Positions 34,608 to 46,430 of a stretch of DNA of 64,000 nucleotides are shown in pieces. The DNA comes from Zingiber officinale (Eukaryota > Streptophyta > Magnoliopsida > Zingiberales > Zingiberaceae), in assembly GCF_018446385.1 (NCBI RefSeq), contig NC_056000.1, positions 37,671,511-37,735,510 on the forward strand, in the 5' to 3' direction. Both the position numbers and the translations under genes were made by a program. The notes beneath the pieces were generated by a model that did not search any database, was not told where the DNA came from, and saw only the letters and a list, made by a program, of their open reading frames with translations. The stretch's first letter is position 1, and each line of letters opens with the position of its first letter.

Positions 34608-34716
34608 AATGGAAGAAAATTGAGTTGATGATCAAGAATTCATTCCCCAAGTTGCAGATGATCGAAAGCCAAAAATTGGAATGGAATTACAAGTCTTCTA
34701 CAATAATGCCAACTGT
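34608..34716 (+). pseudogene. FAR1-related (FRS) N-terminal fragment
   Basis: The plus-strand frame reads VDDQEFIPQVADDRKPKIGM and then a shortened match to the 'F..FYN.YA' start of the FAR1 DNA-binding domain. It is preceded by an in-frame TGA and ends within 40 codons. FAR1/FRS proteins derive from Mutator-like transposases, so this could be either a host FRS fragment or a transposase relic of the element. Confidence 0.5.
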
Positions 34717-35688
34717 ATATCTTAGTTTGAAAAATCAATTTAGGAGTCTTGTGTTGTAACTCTTATTTGCATTTTGGTTTTGGTTTTATTGCAAGGATGA
34801 TAACCTTTGTAAAGCAATTCGATAAAAAGATAAAAAGAAATGAGCGACTCTTCCTCTAGTCGCTCCTGTTAACATAGTGAATGACCAATTAGTTTGCCCA
34901 TATTGCTTTCTCTCTCTATATCTTTAAAATTGTCTTCTTCTCTGATCCATTGCAGTATGTTTGCCGACTCTTGTAGGAGGCTGAGAATTATGAAGGGTTC
35001 AAATGCAATTGGAATCGGTAAAGGTAGTCAAGATTTCTTTGAAGAATATCCTGATTTATTATTTGTATGCTAATGTGTTTAATGGTGTTTGTAAATGTGT
35101 TGCAGCTCCAAAGGCCATGGAGAAGTCCAGGACCAGGAACTAAGAGCAAGATGTTGTTGAATCCCTGAAAGAAGAAGAAGAAGAAGAGAAATCAAAGCCA
35201 GAATTTGTAATGTTCTTCCAGTTTCTATCTTGACTATGAATGAAATAGTTGTTAATGTACTACTAGTCTGTTCATCGTATTCCTAATGTTATTGATCCAT
35301 TAGAGTTCACTTTTGAATGGAAATAGTGGTTTTACACTTGAGGACCAAAGTTCGAAATCCAGTACAAGGGGATGTATATATAGATCATGGTTGCAACACT
35401 CGTCTGAATGTCCAGTATCTCACCTTCTCTTTGTGAGCAAATCCTAGTTCATATATAGATAATGTCTTTAATTTTTTTTAAAAAAAATATTTACGGTGCT
35501 ATTTCTTGTAATTTTGAACTCAATTTTGGTTGTCCGTTAAGGCCTAAATCCCATATTTATTTGTACAAGCAAATAATTGTACAACAAATGGTAGTATCAA
35601 CATATAATTATTCCATTAGTTAATTATTGTTCTAAATTTCCAAATATTAGCAAAGGTTTATAAAGAAGATTTATCTTTCATCTATCCA

Positions 35689-35719
<31 letters not shown>

Positions 35720-36007
35720 GTTATGTGAAACATTGTGTACATTTATCATTTCAAACGTTACAAAATTTTATTATGAAGTTTGACATCTTGCATAAATGCT
35801 ATTAGAACATATGCAGATTCATCATTTTGGAACAAGCCATCAACAACATTATTGCTTGGTTTAGGTTCAGCAATGGATCATCATTCTGTTCTATGTACAA
35901 GGATATCAGTTAATAATTTACAGAGAATAAATGAAAAGGTAAAAATAGAGGGGAATACAATTAAAACACTTGAGAATAAATTAGATGGATCTGTGAAACC
36001 TAGCTCT

Positions 36008-37862
36008 TTAGAAGCTGGGTGGAATACAATACAAAGGTGCTCCACTTGACTTGTCTGCAAGCTGGGTGGAATGCGAACAGAATCTTCGAAATCATCTGCG
36101 TAATGTTGAAATTCAGCAAACAAAAATGAATCTAAGTTTTTATTGAAGGAATGTCTTATAACCACTGCATCAACCAACCCTTGTCTTTGCAGTAGAACCC
36201 AATGGCCAATGATGGATCGATCGCACGATTTATGCCTCAAGTGAGCTACTTGAGAGGGAAAAGGTACATGTTCAAAAATGCAAGTGGATGAAACAAAATA
36301 CCTGCAGTGGTATGAAGAGCAATCAGCTTCCTGGTCATCCATCTTGATATCAACAGCCTAGTTTAACAGTAGTTATTTAGTGTCTCCTACAAGATAGATC
36401 GAACACAAGCAACTTTCCGATTTCAAGAAAGAGAACAAGATATCATATTTCTGTTCAAGATGACAAAAAATTGAAAAAAAAGTATATGTTTTTAAGCTAT
36501 CAAGGAACCATAGTGGCTTAATTAGCGACTTGTATGTTTCTAAGAACCATATTTCTGAGTTAATGAAGAGACTGTAAGTAAGAAGTGTAAGAAATCATTT
36601 CTTCCATTCAACATCTTGTATACAATGACACATGACAGATTCCTCAGAACAGTATGAAAGCAAATTAGTAGGGCAATTAGTTTTTAGTAAACATGATAAT
36701 TGCTCATGAACTGAGAACGATCGAAAAGAAAAGAAAATATGCATTGATAAATTTTATACCGAAAATATGCATTGATAAATTTTATACCGACTGAACTTCA
36801 TGAGGGTCCAAGTAGAGTGCCTTCTCATCTTGCACACCAACAGTATAGGTTGAGGCACCAGGTTTACCACCTAAGATGCCGAGGCATTATGGAAATGCAA
36901 ACGTTTCCCACAGCAAAGGAATATACCTGCAAAAATATGACACATACTAAGAGCAGCTGGGAAGATACTCAAGGAGATAAACACCCCAAATATAAAAAAA
37001 AAAACAATTATAGAAGATTTGAAAAACAAATGCAAACATGATCTAAGAAAGTAACACTGCCACCGTGCTACCTAGAAGCCAGACTAAAACCATGATAAAT
37101 GGATCTTAACTGTATTTGAAGTAAGACTAAGTATACGCAAAACTGACCCAAGCTACATTCACCATCCAGGTGCCCTGATTTGCAATGGGAAAATATATGA
37201 TTCCTCAGAAGTCACTCGTAATATTTGAAGTCCAGATATGTCGCATATAATATCATGGGCGCAAAGAGTCCATAGCCATATAGTTAGACTAATATTTTGA
37301 ATAAAGGAGCATAACCAAAAACTATACATAATATCATTAATATCTAGAACATATGAAAATGTTTTATTGTATCATTAATTTTTTTTTTCTGGACAAGTTC
37401 AAATCTTCACAGTGGGAAAAGATAAATCAAAAGTATCACCCTTGATACACTAGAGAAATGCTATATTCAAATTTACCTGGGGTTGATTTTTTCTAAACCA
37501 AGAACCAAAGGCACCAGAAGTAGTATAGGTGTCCAATCTTGTTGCCCTTTGTTAAAATCATGACAAAGTCTAGCAGCAACCTCAATGCAAACAACTGGAG
37601 CTCCACCTTGTTCCCCATCTTTATCACCTGAAACAATATATAGAACCATGGGAAACCTTTGTTTGCGTTTTTCATGATCATATTGTTCTTTGCTAGTGTT
37701 GATAATCGTTTCCCATGTTCGACACATAGCATAAGGAGCCAACCAGGACCCAGCAACCAAACCATAAGCCTTCCCAGCTTCAAGAAGATTGTGTATTGAA
37801 AAAGCGCACGAGCTAGAATCACCAAAAAGATGTAGAATTTCAAGATACCAAAGATCATATGG
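36008..37862 (-). pseudogene. ATG4 cysteine protease, captured C-terminal half
   Basis: On the minus strand, exon-like blocks with intact splice signals match plant ATG4, the protease that processes ATG8 in autophagy. Block 37862-37477 has HLFGDSSSCAFSIHNLLEAG and SGDKDGEQGGAPVVCIE. Block 36926-36788 has [16 protein letters not shown] and the catalytic Asp-His pair in YLDPHEVQ. Block 36357-36302 encodes MDDQEADCSSYHC. A block near 36240-36160 has IDPSLAIGFYCKDK, and 36095-36008 the last exon. The N-terminal half with the catalytic Cys is missing; the sequence turns into element subterminal repeat at about 37,980. A stop in the second block (FP*) and a one-base shift in the last block show decay. 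Confidence 0.85.
36733..36788. repeat. 28-bp tandem duplication at an ATG4 exon edge
   Basis: gaaaatatgcattgataaat... is repeated twice, exactly ending at the donor side of the 36926-36788 block. A local duplication after capture. Confidence 0.85.
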
Positions 37863-38029
37863 CTGCAAATCAACATTAAATCATTATAAACGTTCAGCCA
37901 GAAAATTTTGAAGTTTCCTCACTAGATTGGAAAATACATTTGTTCAGGACAAAAGAATAGATTTTACAAGAGGCAACACGGATTTTACCCTAGTTCGGCG
38001 GAGAGAAATGCCCTAGTGTCGAGGAAGAT

Positions 38030-38300
38030 CAGCTGCGAGAGAACGCGACGAGGGGTCTCGCGGCGAGAGAGGAACGCGACGAGGAGAGGAGGGCGGCTCT
38101 GCTTCGCGACGAGCTTCGGCGAGAGAGGGAGGTGCCTCTGCGTCGCGACGAGGAGAGGAGGGCGGCTCTGTTTTGCGACAAGCTTCGGCGAGAGAGGGAG
38201 GCGGCTCTGCTTCGCGACGAGGAGAGGAGGGCGCTCTGTTTCGCGACGAGCTTCGGCGAGAGAGGAGGGGATTCGTAGAGGGAGGAGAGGCGCGACACAA
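38030..38300. repeat. Subterminal repeats, right side of the long-TIR element
   Basis: Alternating units 'gcgacgaggagaggagggcggctctg' and 'gcgacgagcttcggcgagagaggg' (each under 30 bp), about four pairs. Their reverse complement resembles the left subterminal region in composition and in the 'ctctcgccg' word. Confidence 0.8.
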
Positions 38301-38537
38301 GGAGAGGGAGGAAGCAGAAAAATCGCGGCGGTTAGCGTAGAGGAAGGAAGGAGAAACAAGCGCCGCGATTTTTTTTTTTTTGAAGGCTTTGACATGCTAG
38401 GGTTATTCTCGCGATGATGTGGAATTTGCCATGTCAGCTCTGCGCAGGTTATCTTGTCAGCTCGGATGAAGCGAATGGGCTGCGCCGCAGCAAAACCGCA
38501 CAGGAGCACCGCAGCATACGATCTCTATATATATATA

Positions 38538-39748
38538 TGACAATCCCAATCAACATTTTTTTTTTTTTGTCATCTTTTTTATTTTTTATTTTTTATTTTT
38601 TATCATCTTTTTTTAGATTTTTTCTCAAACAGCTTCTTCTCGTTTTCTTTCCTCTCTCGACGTAGTCGCCATCGTCCTTCTGGGCGGCTACATCCTTCTG
38701 GGAAAGGGATGGCATCGATAGAGGCTTCAGTTTTAATGTCACCGACAAAGAATTTATGTGCATTCTCCTCCAACTAAGCCAACCACGAATTGATGGAACA
38801 CAAATGGATGAAATTATTGCTAACAAAGAGGATGGTGTTTCACCTTTGATGAGGTAGGCAAACTTCAAGTTCACCATAGATGAGATTATGGTTGTTATCT
38901 GAATGGTCCAAATTACAGAACCCCAAAAATGGTTGACATACTTCATGATTTATATTGTATGAAACATAAGTAATCTGTTGTCTCAAGTAAAATATGAGCA
39001 AAGAAATAAAATAGTTATAATTGACTTATTGTTCATTCTAGTAAACAGTGTCAATCATTAGTAAAAGTTAGTAATACCTCAAAACACAAACAATAGCCGT
39101 TGTTTCGTTACTAAATTCTCTACAAAATTCATCGTATTGTTGTTATTCTTGGTCCATTCCAATTTACATGAGCATGCTGTTTCGTTAAATTAAAATAAAG
39201 TGTACATATAAATATATAGGTTACAATAAAGTGTTCATTCCAATTTCCATGAGCAAGCTTTCCTCGTACCTTAATTTGAAAGATCTCACAGGGACAGAGT
39301 TGGACGGCGTCTTAAGGAAATCTTAGTACGCTAGTTGCTCCAGGACGACGGCAGCTACGAAGAAGGATGGCGTTGAAAACCTAGTTTGCGGAGAGGGGTG
39401 TCTGGCAGTTGGGGTAGTCTTAGTAACGATGAGGGTCGGTGTCTGGCGCCGGGTCTCACTCAGGCAACAACGAAAGCGGCGAGAGGCGTCTAGTGGGTGG
39501 GTCGGCGTCTGGCACTGAGTCGCTTCTGGGCAAGCAACGCCGAAGGATGGTGGCAACCCAGGGTCGCTTCTGGGCAAGTAGCGCCGAAGGATGGCGGCAA
39601 CCTAGAAGGATGGCGGCGACTACGTCGAGAGAGGAAAGAAAACGAGAAGAGGCTGTTTGAGAAAAAAACTAAAAAAAGATGGTAAAAAATAAAAAATAAA
39701 AAATAAAAAAGATGACAAAAAAATAAAAATGCTGACTGGGATTGTCAT
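38538..39748. mobile_element. Second long-TIR element, about 1.2 kb
   Basis: 38538-38690 and the reverse complement of 39748-39595 match almost base for base over about 150 bp. The match includes TGACAATCCCA, 'gtcatctttttt', repeated 'attttttatt' and 'ctcttctcgttttctttcc'. The interior has no recognisable gene. Frames at 38593-38946 and 39323-39660 are low-complexity or short. It lies end to end with the preceding element, sharing the (TA)n junction. Target duplications could not be identified. Confidence 0.7.
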
Positions 39749-40488
39749 AGTGGCAGTTGCACAAGGAGCGTATGAAAAAGTTATACAGCATATCATTATT
39801 GTATATATATATAGCTAATTTATTTTTATCAATTTAATATTTAATATAAAAAATTAAATTAAAATTTTTTTTTAGAGAGAATATGTTATAGTAGCTTATG
39901 GACCTGGTACACCTTTGCGTTGTACTACTACTGAAAACCATTGTATAATATAATTACATATTTTAAAGAAATCATGATTTTATTGTTTTTTATATGTAAT
40001 AGGTAGATTATAATAATAATATCATTCTTTCTTTAATAACTGATAAGTTGTAAAGCACGAGACAACACAACATTATTAAATTATTTATTATTGAAGAAAA
40101 AGGAAATTAATTTGTAATGAATTTGAACTAATTGAATTCAATAGCTAATATTAGGAGTTGATATTTATAAATAGATGACCTAGAATAAGATTAAAATGTG
40201 ATATTTTCAACTGAACCTAACGTAAGAACAAATTTAATATTTGACTCCATAAGAATTTATTTTAAAATATCAATTAAATAAATAAATTTAATACATGTGT
40301 CCAATTAATTAATATTTATAATAAAATGTTTTAAATTATTTATCAGTAATGTTTATAAATCATGTTCATAATAAAATTTATGAACCATATTTATCAATAA
40401 ATTTTTTATTAATTTTATAAATAAATAAAAACACTTTCATTGTAAATAAACAAAATGAGTTTAAAAATATAAAACTTTAAACAATCAC
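39749..40488. other. AT-rich spacer
   Basis: No gene, repeat or element end was recognised. Confidence 0.6.
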
Positions 40489-40751
40489 TTAAGGGGTGTA
40501 TTTAATCATGAGATTGAATAACTTTCATTGACTTTTTTTTAATAATAGACTTTTTTAAATTAATAGATTTTTATTGATTTTTATACAAACTTACATAGTT
40601 GTGAAAAGAATTTAATGAAATTTTATAGAGTTTACATAGTTGTGAAAATAATTTAATGAAATTCTATAGATTTTTTTACAAGACTTTTTTAGACATTTGT
40701 AAATATTTTTATGGAAACTTATGGATGTATGAGAAATAAAAATTTCTAAGT

Positions 40752-41230
40752 TTAGTTATTGCCAATATGATAAACATTGCTCCATATTCGATTCGCTATT
40801 GTATCTCTCCATGCATTGACATTTGCTCGTTGTTGTTCTTGAGTATAAAATAACTGATCAAAATAATCAACATCATGAACTTGTTCTGGTAAGGATGATG
40901 AAGCTTTATTATTTGGTTCAACTAAAAATTTATTAGAACGCCACTCCCTACGGAGAAAATTATACAATCCGGCATAAGTCAAAACAAGCTCGACTTGTGT
41001 AGTATATGAAAATGGAGAAGCTGTTTTGAATATTTGAAATCATGATTTAAATATTCTAAATACCCTCTCAATGACGTTCCTCAAGGAGGTGTGACAAAGA
41101 TTGAACAACTCCTTTTCATTTTCTGGGTGACAACCTTGGCCAATGAATTTCTGGAGATGATATTGCACACCTCGAAATGAAGTCAAAAATTGACGTCGAT
41201 TCAGATATCCACCATTCATTAAAAAATATT
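40752..41230 (-). pseudogene. Harbinger transposase, C-terminal exon
   Basis: The minus-strand translation starts after an acceptor (GATTTTATAG) at about 41238. It reads KYFLMNGGYLNRRQF, FRGVQYHLQKFIG and NVIERVF, where the Glu is the third catalytic residue of the DDE triad. A stop follows, then LVLTYAGLYNFLRREWRSN to the end near 40752. This is the DDE_Tnp_4 family typical of PIF/Harbinger. The intron before this exon is the site of the Copia insertion. Confidence 0.85.
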
Positions 41231-41309
41231 TACCTATAAAATCAGACCAAATATAAATAACATATGCAATTTTAAAAAATTACAAAAAAATGAAATCAAA
41301 TAAGCAAGT

Positions 41310-43228
41310 TGTTGGTGCAACCTTAGGTAAAGGTTGACCTGGTTGACCCGACTCGAGTTGACCTGACTCGAGTTGTATTTTGATGTTTGACGAGAATAGA
41401 AAAGTTCTATTCTGATGTTTGACGAGAGTAGAAAAGTTGTATTCTGATGTTTGATAGAATACAAACTTGGGAGATTGTGGGTGCAATCTTTGGTCAAGGT
41501 TGACCTGGTTGACCCGAGGTGAGTCGACCTGATTCGGGAAATCCTGGTGAGTGAAGCCAGGTGAAAATCCTGATGAGTGAAGCCAGGTGAAAGTCCTGGT
41601 GAGTGAACCAGGCAGTTGGAAAGTCCTGGTGAGTGAAGCCAGGCAAGGGAAATCTAGATAGGTCAAGATTGACCAGACATCTGGTGAAAAGTCCAAGCAG
41701 GGAGTTTGGCACGGGAAAAGTCCAAGTATAGAGACTTGGCACGGAAAAGTCCAAGTATGGAAACTTGGCATGGGAAGTCGGAGAGGGCTTGGGAGCTCGT
41801 TCTCCGAACTGTGGTCAGAGAGGGCTCGGTAGCTCGTTCTCTCGACCGGATGGAGTCGGAGAGGGCTCGGTAGCTCGTTCTCCGGACTAGGTCAGAGAGG
41901 GCTCGGTAGCTCGTTCTCTGGACCGGACGAAGTCGGAGAGGGCTCGGTAGCTTGTTCTCCGGACTAGGTCAGAGAGGGCTCGGTAGCTCGTTCTCTGGAC
42001 CAGACGAAGTCGGAGAGGGCTCGGTAGCTCGTTCTCCGGACTAGGTCAGAGAGGGCTCGGTAGCTCATTCTCTGGACCGGACATGGGAAGTCGGAGAGGG
42101 CTCGGTAGCTCGTTCTCCAGACTAGGTCAAAGAGGGCTCGGTAGCTCGTTCTCTGGACCGGACATGGGAAGTCGGAGAGGGCTTGGTAGCTCGTTCTCCG
42201 GACTAGGTCTAAGAGGGCTCGGTAGCTCGTTCTCAGGACCAGGTAGGGTTTAGGGCTGGGAGCTCTAAACCTGGATCGGTCTGGTGACCGATCCAGTGAT
42301 ACGCTGGTTGACTGATCGGTCTGGTGACCGATCAGTAACCAAACAGTGTGTTTCTGTGAATTACCTGATCGGTCTGGTGACCGATCAGTAATCATACAGA
42401 AGCGAAGAAGATCGGGAGAAGAAAGAGGGAGATCGGTTTGTGGACCGATCCACCTGAGTCCTGATCGGTCCACAGACCGATCAGAGAGTTCGGCAACTCT
42501 CTGTGAAGCGTGCTGATCGGTTTGGGGACCGATCAGCATAGGTCCTGATCGGTCCCCAAGACCGATCAGAGAAGGTCTGGACCGATCAGGGTGGAGCCTG
42601 ATCTGTCCAGCTCTAGCCGTTGAGTCACAACGGCTAGATTTCTGTGCTGCTCTTTGTCTTCTTCACAGGTGTAGCAGGTGCAGGATATATATCGAGATCG
42701 AGGGCCTCTACAGTAACGCTTCTTCCTGTTCCTCACTCTTGCGATCTGAGCTTTGCTGAGCTCTGTATTTCTGAAGCTTCGTGTGAGCTTCCCTCGGCTG
42801 GTTTGCTGATCAGTTGCTGCTGGCATCGTGAAGTTGTTGCTTCATCGAACTCCAGTCGACAAGAAGGCAAGCAAAGTGTTGTTACATTCATATTCTTCTT
42901 GTTTTCTTGCTCTATCTTGTACTCCTTTATTGCTGTTGCAAAAGAGTTTGTGGCGAGGTTTCTCCACCCAGAAGGAGTTGTTGTTAGCCGGATTTCCGGG
43001 GTCTCATCCACCGACGGATTGATAGGCTTCGTCCACCTTACGGACACGCCGAGGAGTAGGAGTATCATCTCTGAACCTCGTTACATCATCGTGTTTGAGG
43101 TTTGATCTTCTCCACTTTCGTTTCTACATTGTATTTCCGCTGCGCTAACCTAAATTGTAGGAAGAAACGATAATTTGAGGTCGGCTATTCACACCCCCCT
43201 CTCTAGCCGCTATCCGAAGGTCCTAACA
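41310..43228 (+). repeat. 5' LTR of the gag-only Copia element
   Basis: 1919 bp. It contains a tandem array at 41774-42235 with two alternating 36-41-bp monomers (gtcggagagggctcggtagc and gtcagagagggctcggtagc), and an island of GATCGGT..ACCGATC hairpins at 42270-42605. It differs from the 3' LTR mainly by a 24-bp indel near 41340 and array length. Confidence 0.92.
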
Positions 43229-43230
43229 AG

Positions 43231-43242
43231 TGGTATCAGAGC
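43231..43242 (+). promoter_or_regulatory. Primer-binding site (initiator tRNA-Met)
   Basis: TGGTATCAGAGC, two bases after the LTR, is the standard plant Copia primer site. Confidence 0.95.
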
Positions 43243-43290
43243 AAGGTTGCTCTTCGTCGGATTAACACCCGGGGGAGCACAAGCTAGAGA

Positions 43291-44763
43291 ATGGATCTAC
43301 TTGGAGAAGACATCACGATTCCACCCTTCTACGATCGCGACGACTTCGCGTATTAGAAGGTAAGAATGAAGTATTTTCTTATGACTAACCTAGTGAATTG
43401 GAATTATGTACGAGTAGATTTTATTCCTCCGGTGGATAAAGAAGGAGAACCTCTCGAGAAGAAGAAGTGGACGAAGGAACAAATCCACCAATCCACAATC
43501 AACGACGAGGTAACGAAAATCCTTGAATTTTCATTACCTAATGATATCTTGTGTAAGATAGGTGGATACAACGATGCCAAGGAGTTGTGGAACAACTTGG
43601 CTAAGTTCCATGAGGAGAGCTCCAATTCAAGTCATGAAGAGGAGTCAAGTGAGCCAAGTAGCTCACATCATGGAGGTATGGAATTAGAAGTTGAGGGCTA
43701 CTCAACATCTAAGGAAGAAGAGGAGGAGAGTTCTTCATCAAGATTGGTGCAAGAAGAAGCCTCGACCTCCGGAAGGGATGAAGAAGAGAGCGTATATCCA
43801 TCCTCAACCCTAGGTAACTCAAGCAACTTAATTTCAAATAAATTACATATAATGTGCTTTGAGTGTAGGGAATATGGGCATTACAAGAGTAAATGTCCAA
43901 AGAGGATTAGGAAGACTCCACCGGCGCCAAAGGTCAAGGAAGCCGGAGTCCCGATAAGCAAGGGCAAGGAGCACGTGGTGTGCTTCCAATGCAAGCAAAG
44001 GGGACATTATAGGAGCCAATGTCCGAGGGGGAGGCAACCTCACAAGGACAAGAGACCAAGCACATCTATAGGGGGAGCTAAGGCAAACCCTAAGGTACCC
44101 TTTAAGACACATTATTGCAATTCTAATAAGAAACATGCTAGTAGCTTTATTGCAATTGCCAATGATGATAAGCATGATAACCATAGAAACCGATACATGT
44201 GCTTAGGTGCCAAACATGTTAGCCTAGGTAAGGACAATTCTAGAAATGCTAACCCTAGAATTAACTCATCTAAGGCTAAGAAGAACCTAGGTAGAAATCT
44301 CAAAACAACTAGACATATGCCTAGGAATACCTCAAAGATAAATGACAAATTAAAACTTGAGGTATTAGAAAAGGAAAATCAAGTCTTGAGGTCAAGACTT
44401 GACAATTTAGAAAAGGCCCTTAAGAATTTAGAGAAGTCAACTCTAGAGTCTAAGGGTCAAAAACCAAAGCCCAAGGACATGAGAGGTTTGTGTCACAAAC
44501 CTAAGTCTCAAGTAGTCAAGCCCACTTATCATGATGTTTCATTCGATTATGGAACAAGACCTAGGGCTAGGAAGACCATCACCAAGGTCACAAGGGGAGT
44601 CACCCCTAGAGTTGATCTTGATGAGTCTCAAATGACCAAGGCTTTAAAGCCTAGGAGGGTCATTAGGAGGGTTGCTAGGAAAGTCATCCCTAGTGAATAT
44701 TTAATGAACCCAATAAGCTCAAATAGATATTGGGTTCCTAGGAGCGTGATTCCATCACGCTAG
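43291..44763 (+). CDS. Gag of the TR-GAG element with two zinc knuckles (premature TAG at codon 22)
   Basis: ATG at 43291 opens MDLLGEDITIPPFYDRDDFA, then TAG (43354-43356) where related Copia gags have Trp. The same frame is open from there to TAG 44763 (465 codons from ATG 43366). It includes the gag start, ELWNNLAKFHE, an acidic Ser/Glu-rich region, two CCHC knuckles (CFECREYGHYKSKC at about residues 164-177 and CFQCKQRGHYRSQC at 206-219 of the downstream frame), a coiled coil near 325-365 and a basic tail. The central UBN2 segment usual in SIRE gag seems to be missing between ELWNNL and the acidic region. No pol follows. Confidence 0.85.
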
Positions 44764-46417
44764 ATGAATTAGAGTGTGTCAACCTTAATTGAATAGGTAG
44801 TTAACCTAATCATGGAAAAAGGTGGCACTTTAGGAATATTCAAGGTGTAATCAAGCCTTGAAAATGAAATTTAAAATTTTACTCATTCCTAAGGTGATTA
44901 GGATGTGCCAACCACACTTGAGGAACTTTCTAGGGTCAATCTAATTGGCACATAGTGATCTAAAAATCTTTAGTATATGATTTTAGATCTATTACACTTA
45001 GGAATATAGAATTTATGGTAAAATGATCAAAATTATCAAAAATGACAACTAAAGCTAGAATTAGGTATTTTCTATATCTTTATATGTTATTTGCCATATA
45101 TTGTTTGTCATATGCCATGTCATGACATCATATCTAATTTACTATCATTTGAAATGTCATGATAATGCTTAGGTTTGTTATATGTCATGCCTTATTTAAG
45201 TTTCATACTTTATGCCATGACATCATGACATTGGCACATGTTTCCACTTATGATATTATTTTATGTCATGTCATCATCTCTTGCATGTATGATTAATTAA
45301 ATTGATTTAAGGATAAAAACACAATTTGATATGGAGATCAAATTGTTGTTTAGAAAATGCATGAGAACTTAGCTTAAGATGACCTAAACCCATATCTCAC
45401 ATCAAAATTGACTTGGATGTGTTTGATATACCTTAGATGTGTGAGAGATATTAGGATTATGAGTTAGGATCAAGGTGCATAGTTCTTGTACCTAGATGAG
45501 CCTAATTCGAAATTGAGGATCATAGGGAAAGCTTGCGTACAAGTCATGTACACTTAGCCCTAAGATTGTGATCCTAAACTAAATGGTTTAAAATCATTTC
45601 AAAATTGATTTGAAAAACCTTGATGAAGCTTTTCTAGTGATAGCATTCATCATTGAGCAAGTTGATACAAAGATGGATTAACCTTGAACTATTTCAAAGT
45701 CTTTCGAACTTTGTATCAAGATTTAAAAATGGAAGTTATTTTTATAGAAAACTATTTTTCCATGATAATATATGTTATGAGGAATGTATCCTCAAAATTT
45801 TATAATTTTTGGAATTTTCGGTGATTTTTTAGGGGTTTCTGAATTTCGGGAGAAAAATCAGAAATCCCTATCAGAGATTTGTGGACCGATCAGAGGGGAT
45901 GTTGATCGGTCCAGGGAGGTCTGGATCGGTCACTGGACCGATCCAGGGAAGTGATGATCGGTCTGGTGACCGATCCAGTAAAGGGCTGAGCATGCCAAAA
46001 TGCTGATTTTTGACTGATTGTCTGAAATTTCAGCTGGAAGTTGGTATTTTAGATTTCTAAAGGATTGAAACTCTCCAAGACATTGTTGGTGCAATGGTCA
46101 AAGGGGAGTTTTTACTCGATTTCTGAGGATGAGTGATATGGGATTATCATTATGTTGATTATTGTCTTTAGTATCAAGGGGGAAATTAAGGGTTTCAATG
46201 AAAGGTATGGGACTTTCATTAGGAAGAAACTCTTAACCTTGATTCACTCTTTTTGATGTGTGTCAAAAAGGGGGAGAAATGTCTAGAGAATGTTCAAGGA
46301 AGAACATTGGAGTTTGGGGAGAATGTTCAAGGAAGAACATTGATTGGAGAACTATTGGAAAACCTAAGTTAGGTTATCGGGTTAACCTAACTTGATTATG
46401 GTTTTTGTCAAACATCA
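44764..46417 (+). other. Non-coding interior of the gag-only element
   Basis: 1.65 kb without a protein longer than about 60 residues. It ends with another patch of GATCGGT/ACCGATC palindromes (45880-45985) and text leading to the purine tract. It stands where pol would be. Confidence 0.85.
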
Positions 46418-46430
46418 AAAAGAGGGAGAT
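46418..46430 (+). promoter_or_regulatory. Polypurine tract
   Basis: AAAAAGAGGGAGAT directly precedes the TG of the 3' LTR. Confidence 0.9.

Larger units (their letters stand above)
33346..38537. mobile_element. Long-TIR DNA transposon (Mutator-like) carrying host gene fragments
   Basis: The left end (33410-33540) and the reverse complement of the right end (38537-38360) match over about 150 bp. Shared features are 'tatatatagaga', 'tatgctgcggtgct', 'tgcggtt', 'ttccac' and a homopurine run before an identical 'atcg'. Inside each end lies a C/T-rich subterminal repeat region. Long TIRs with subterminal repeats and gene fragments inside are the picture of a Pack-MULE. The outer limit is blurred by a (TA)30 run at 33346-33405, so the target duplication cannot be read. 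No transposase was found. The interior is AT-rich apart from the fragments below. Confidence 0.6.

Noticed and set aside
38013-38509. Ser/Arg/Pro-rich frames on both strands (95-174 codons)
   Set aside because: Low-complexity translation of subterminal repeats in the long-TIR element.
41774-42539. Long open frames (for example 41964-42539 minus) reading 'SYRALSDLVRRT' style repeats
   Set aside because: They follow the LTR tandem array and hairpin island, whose unit lengths keep a frame open by chance. No known domain is present.
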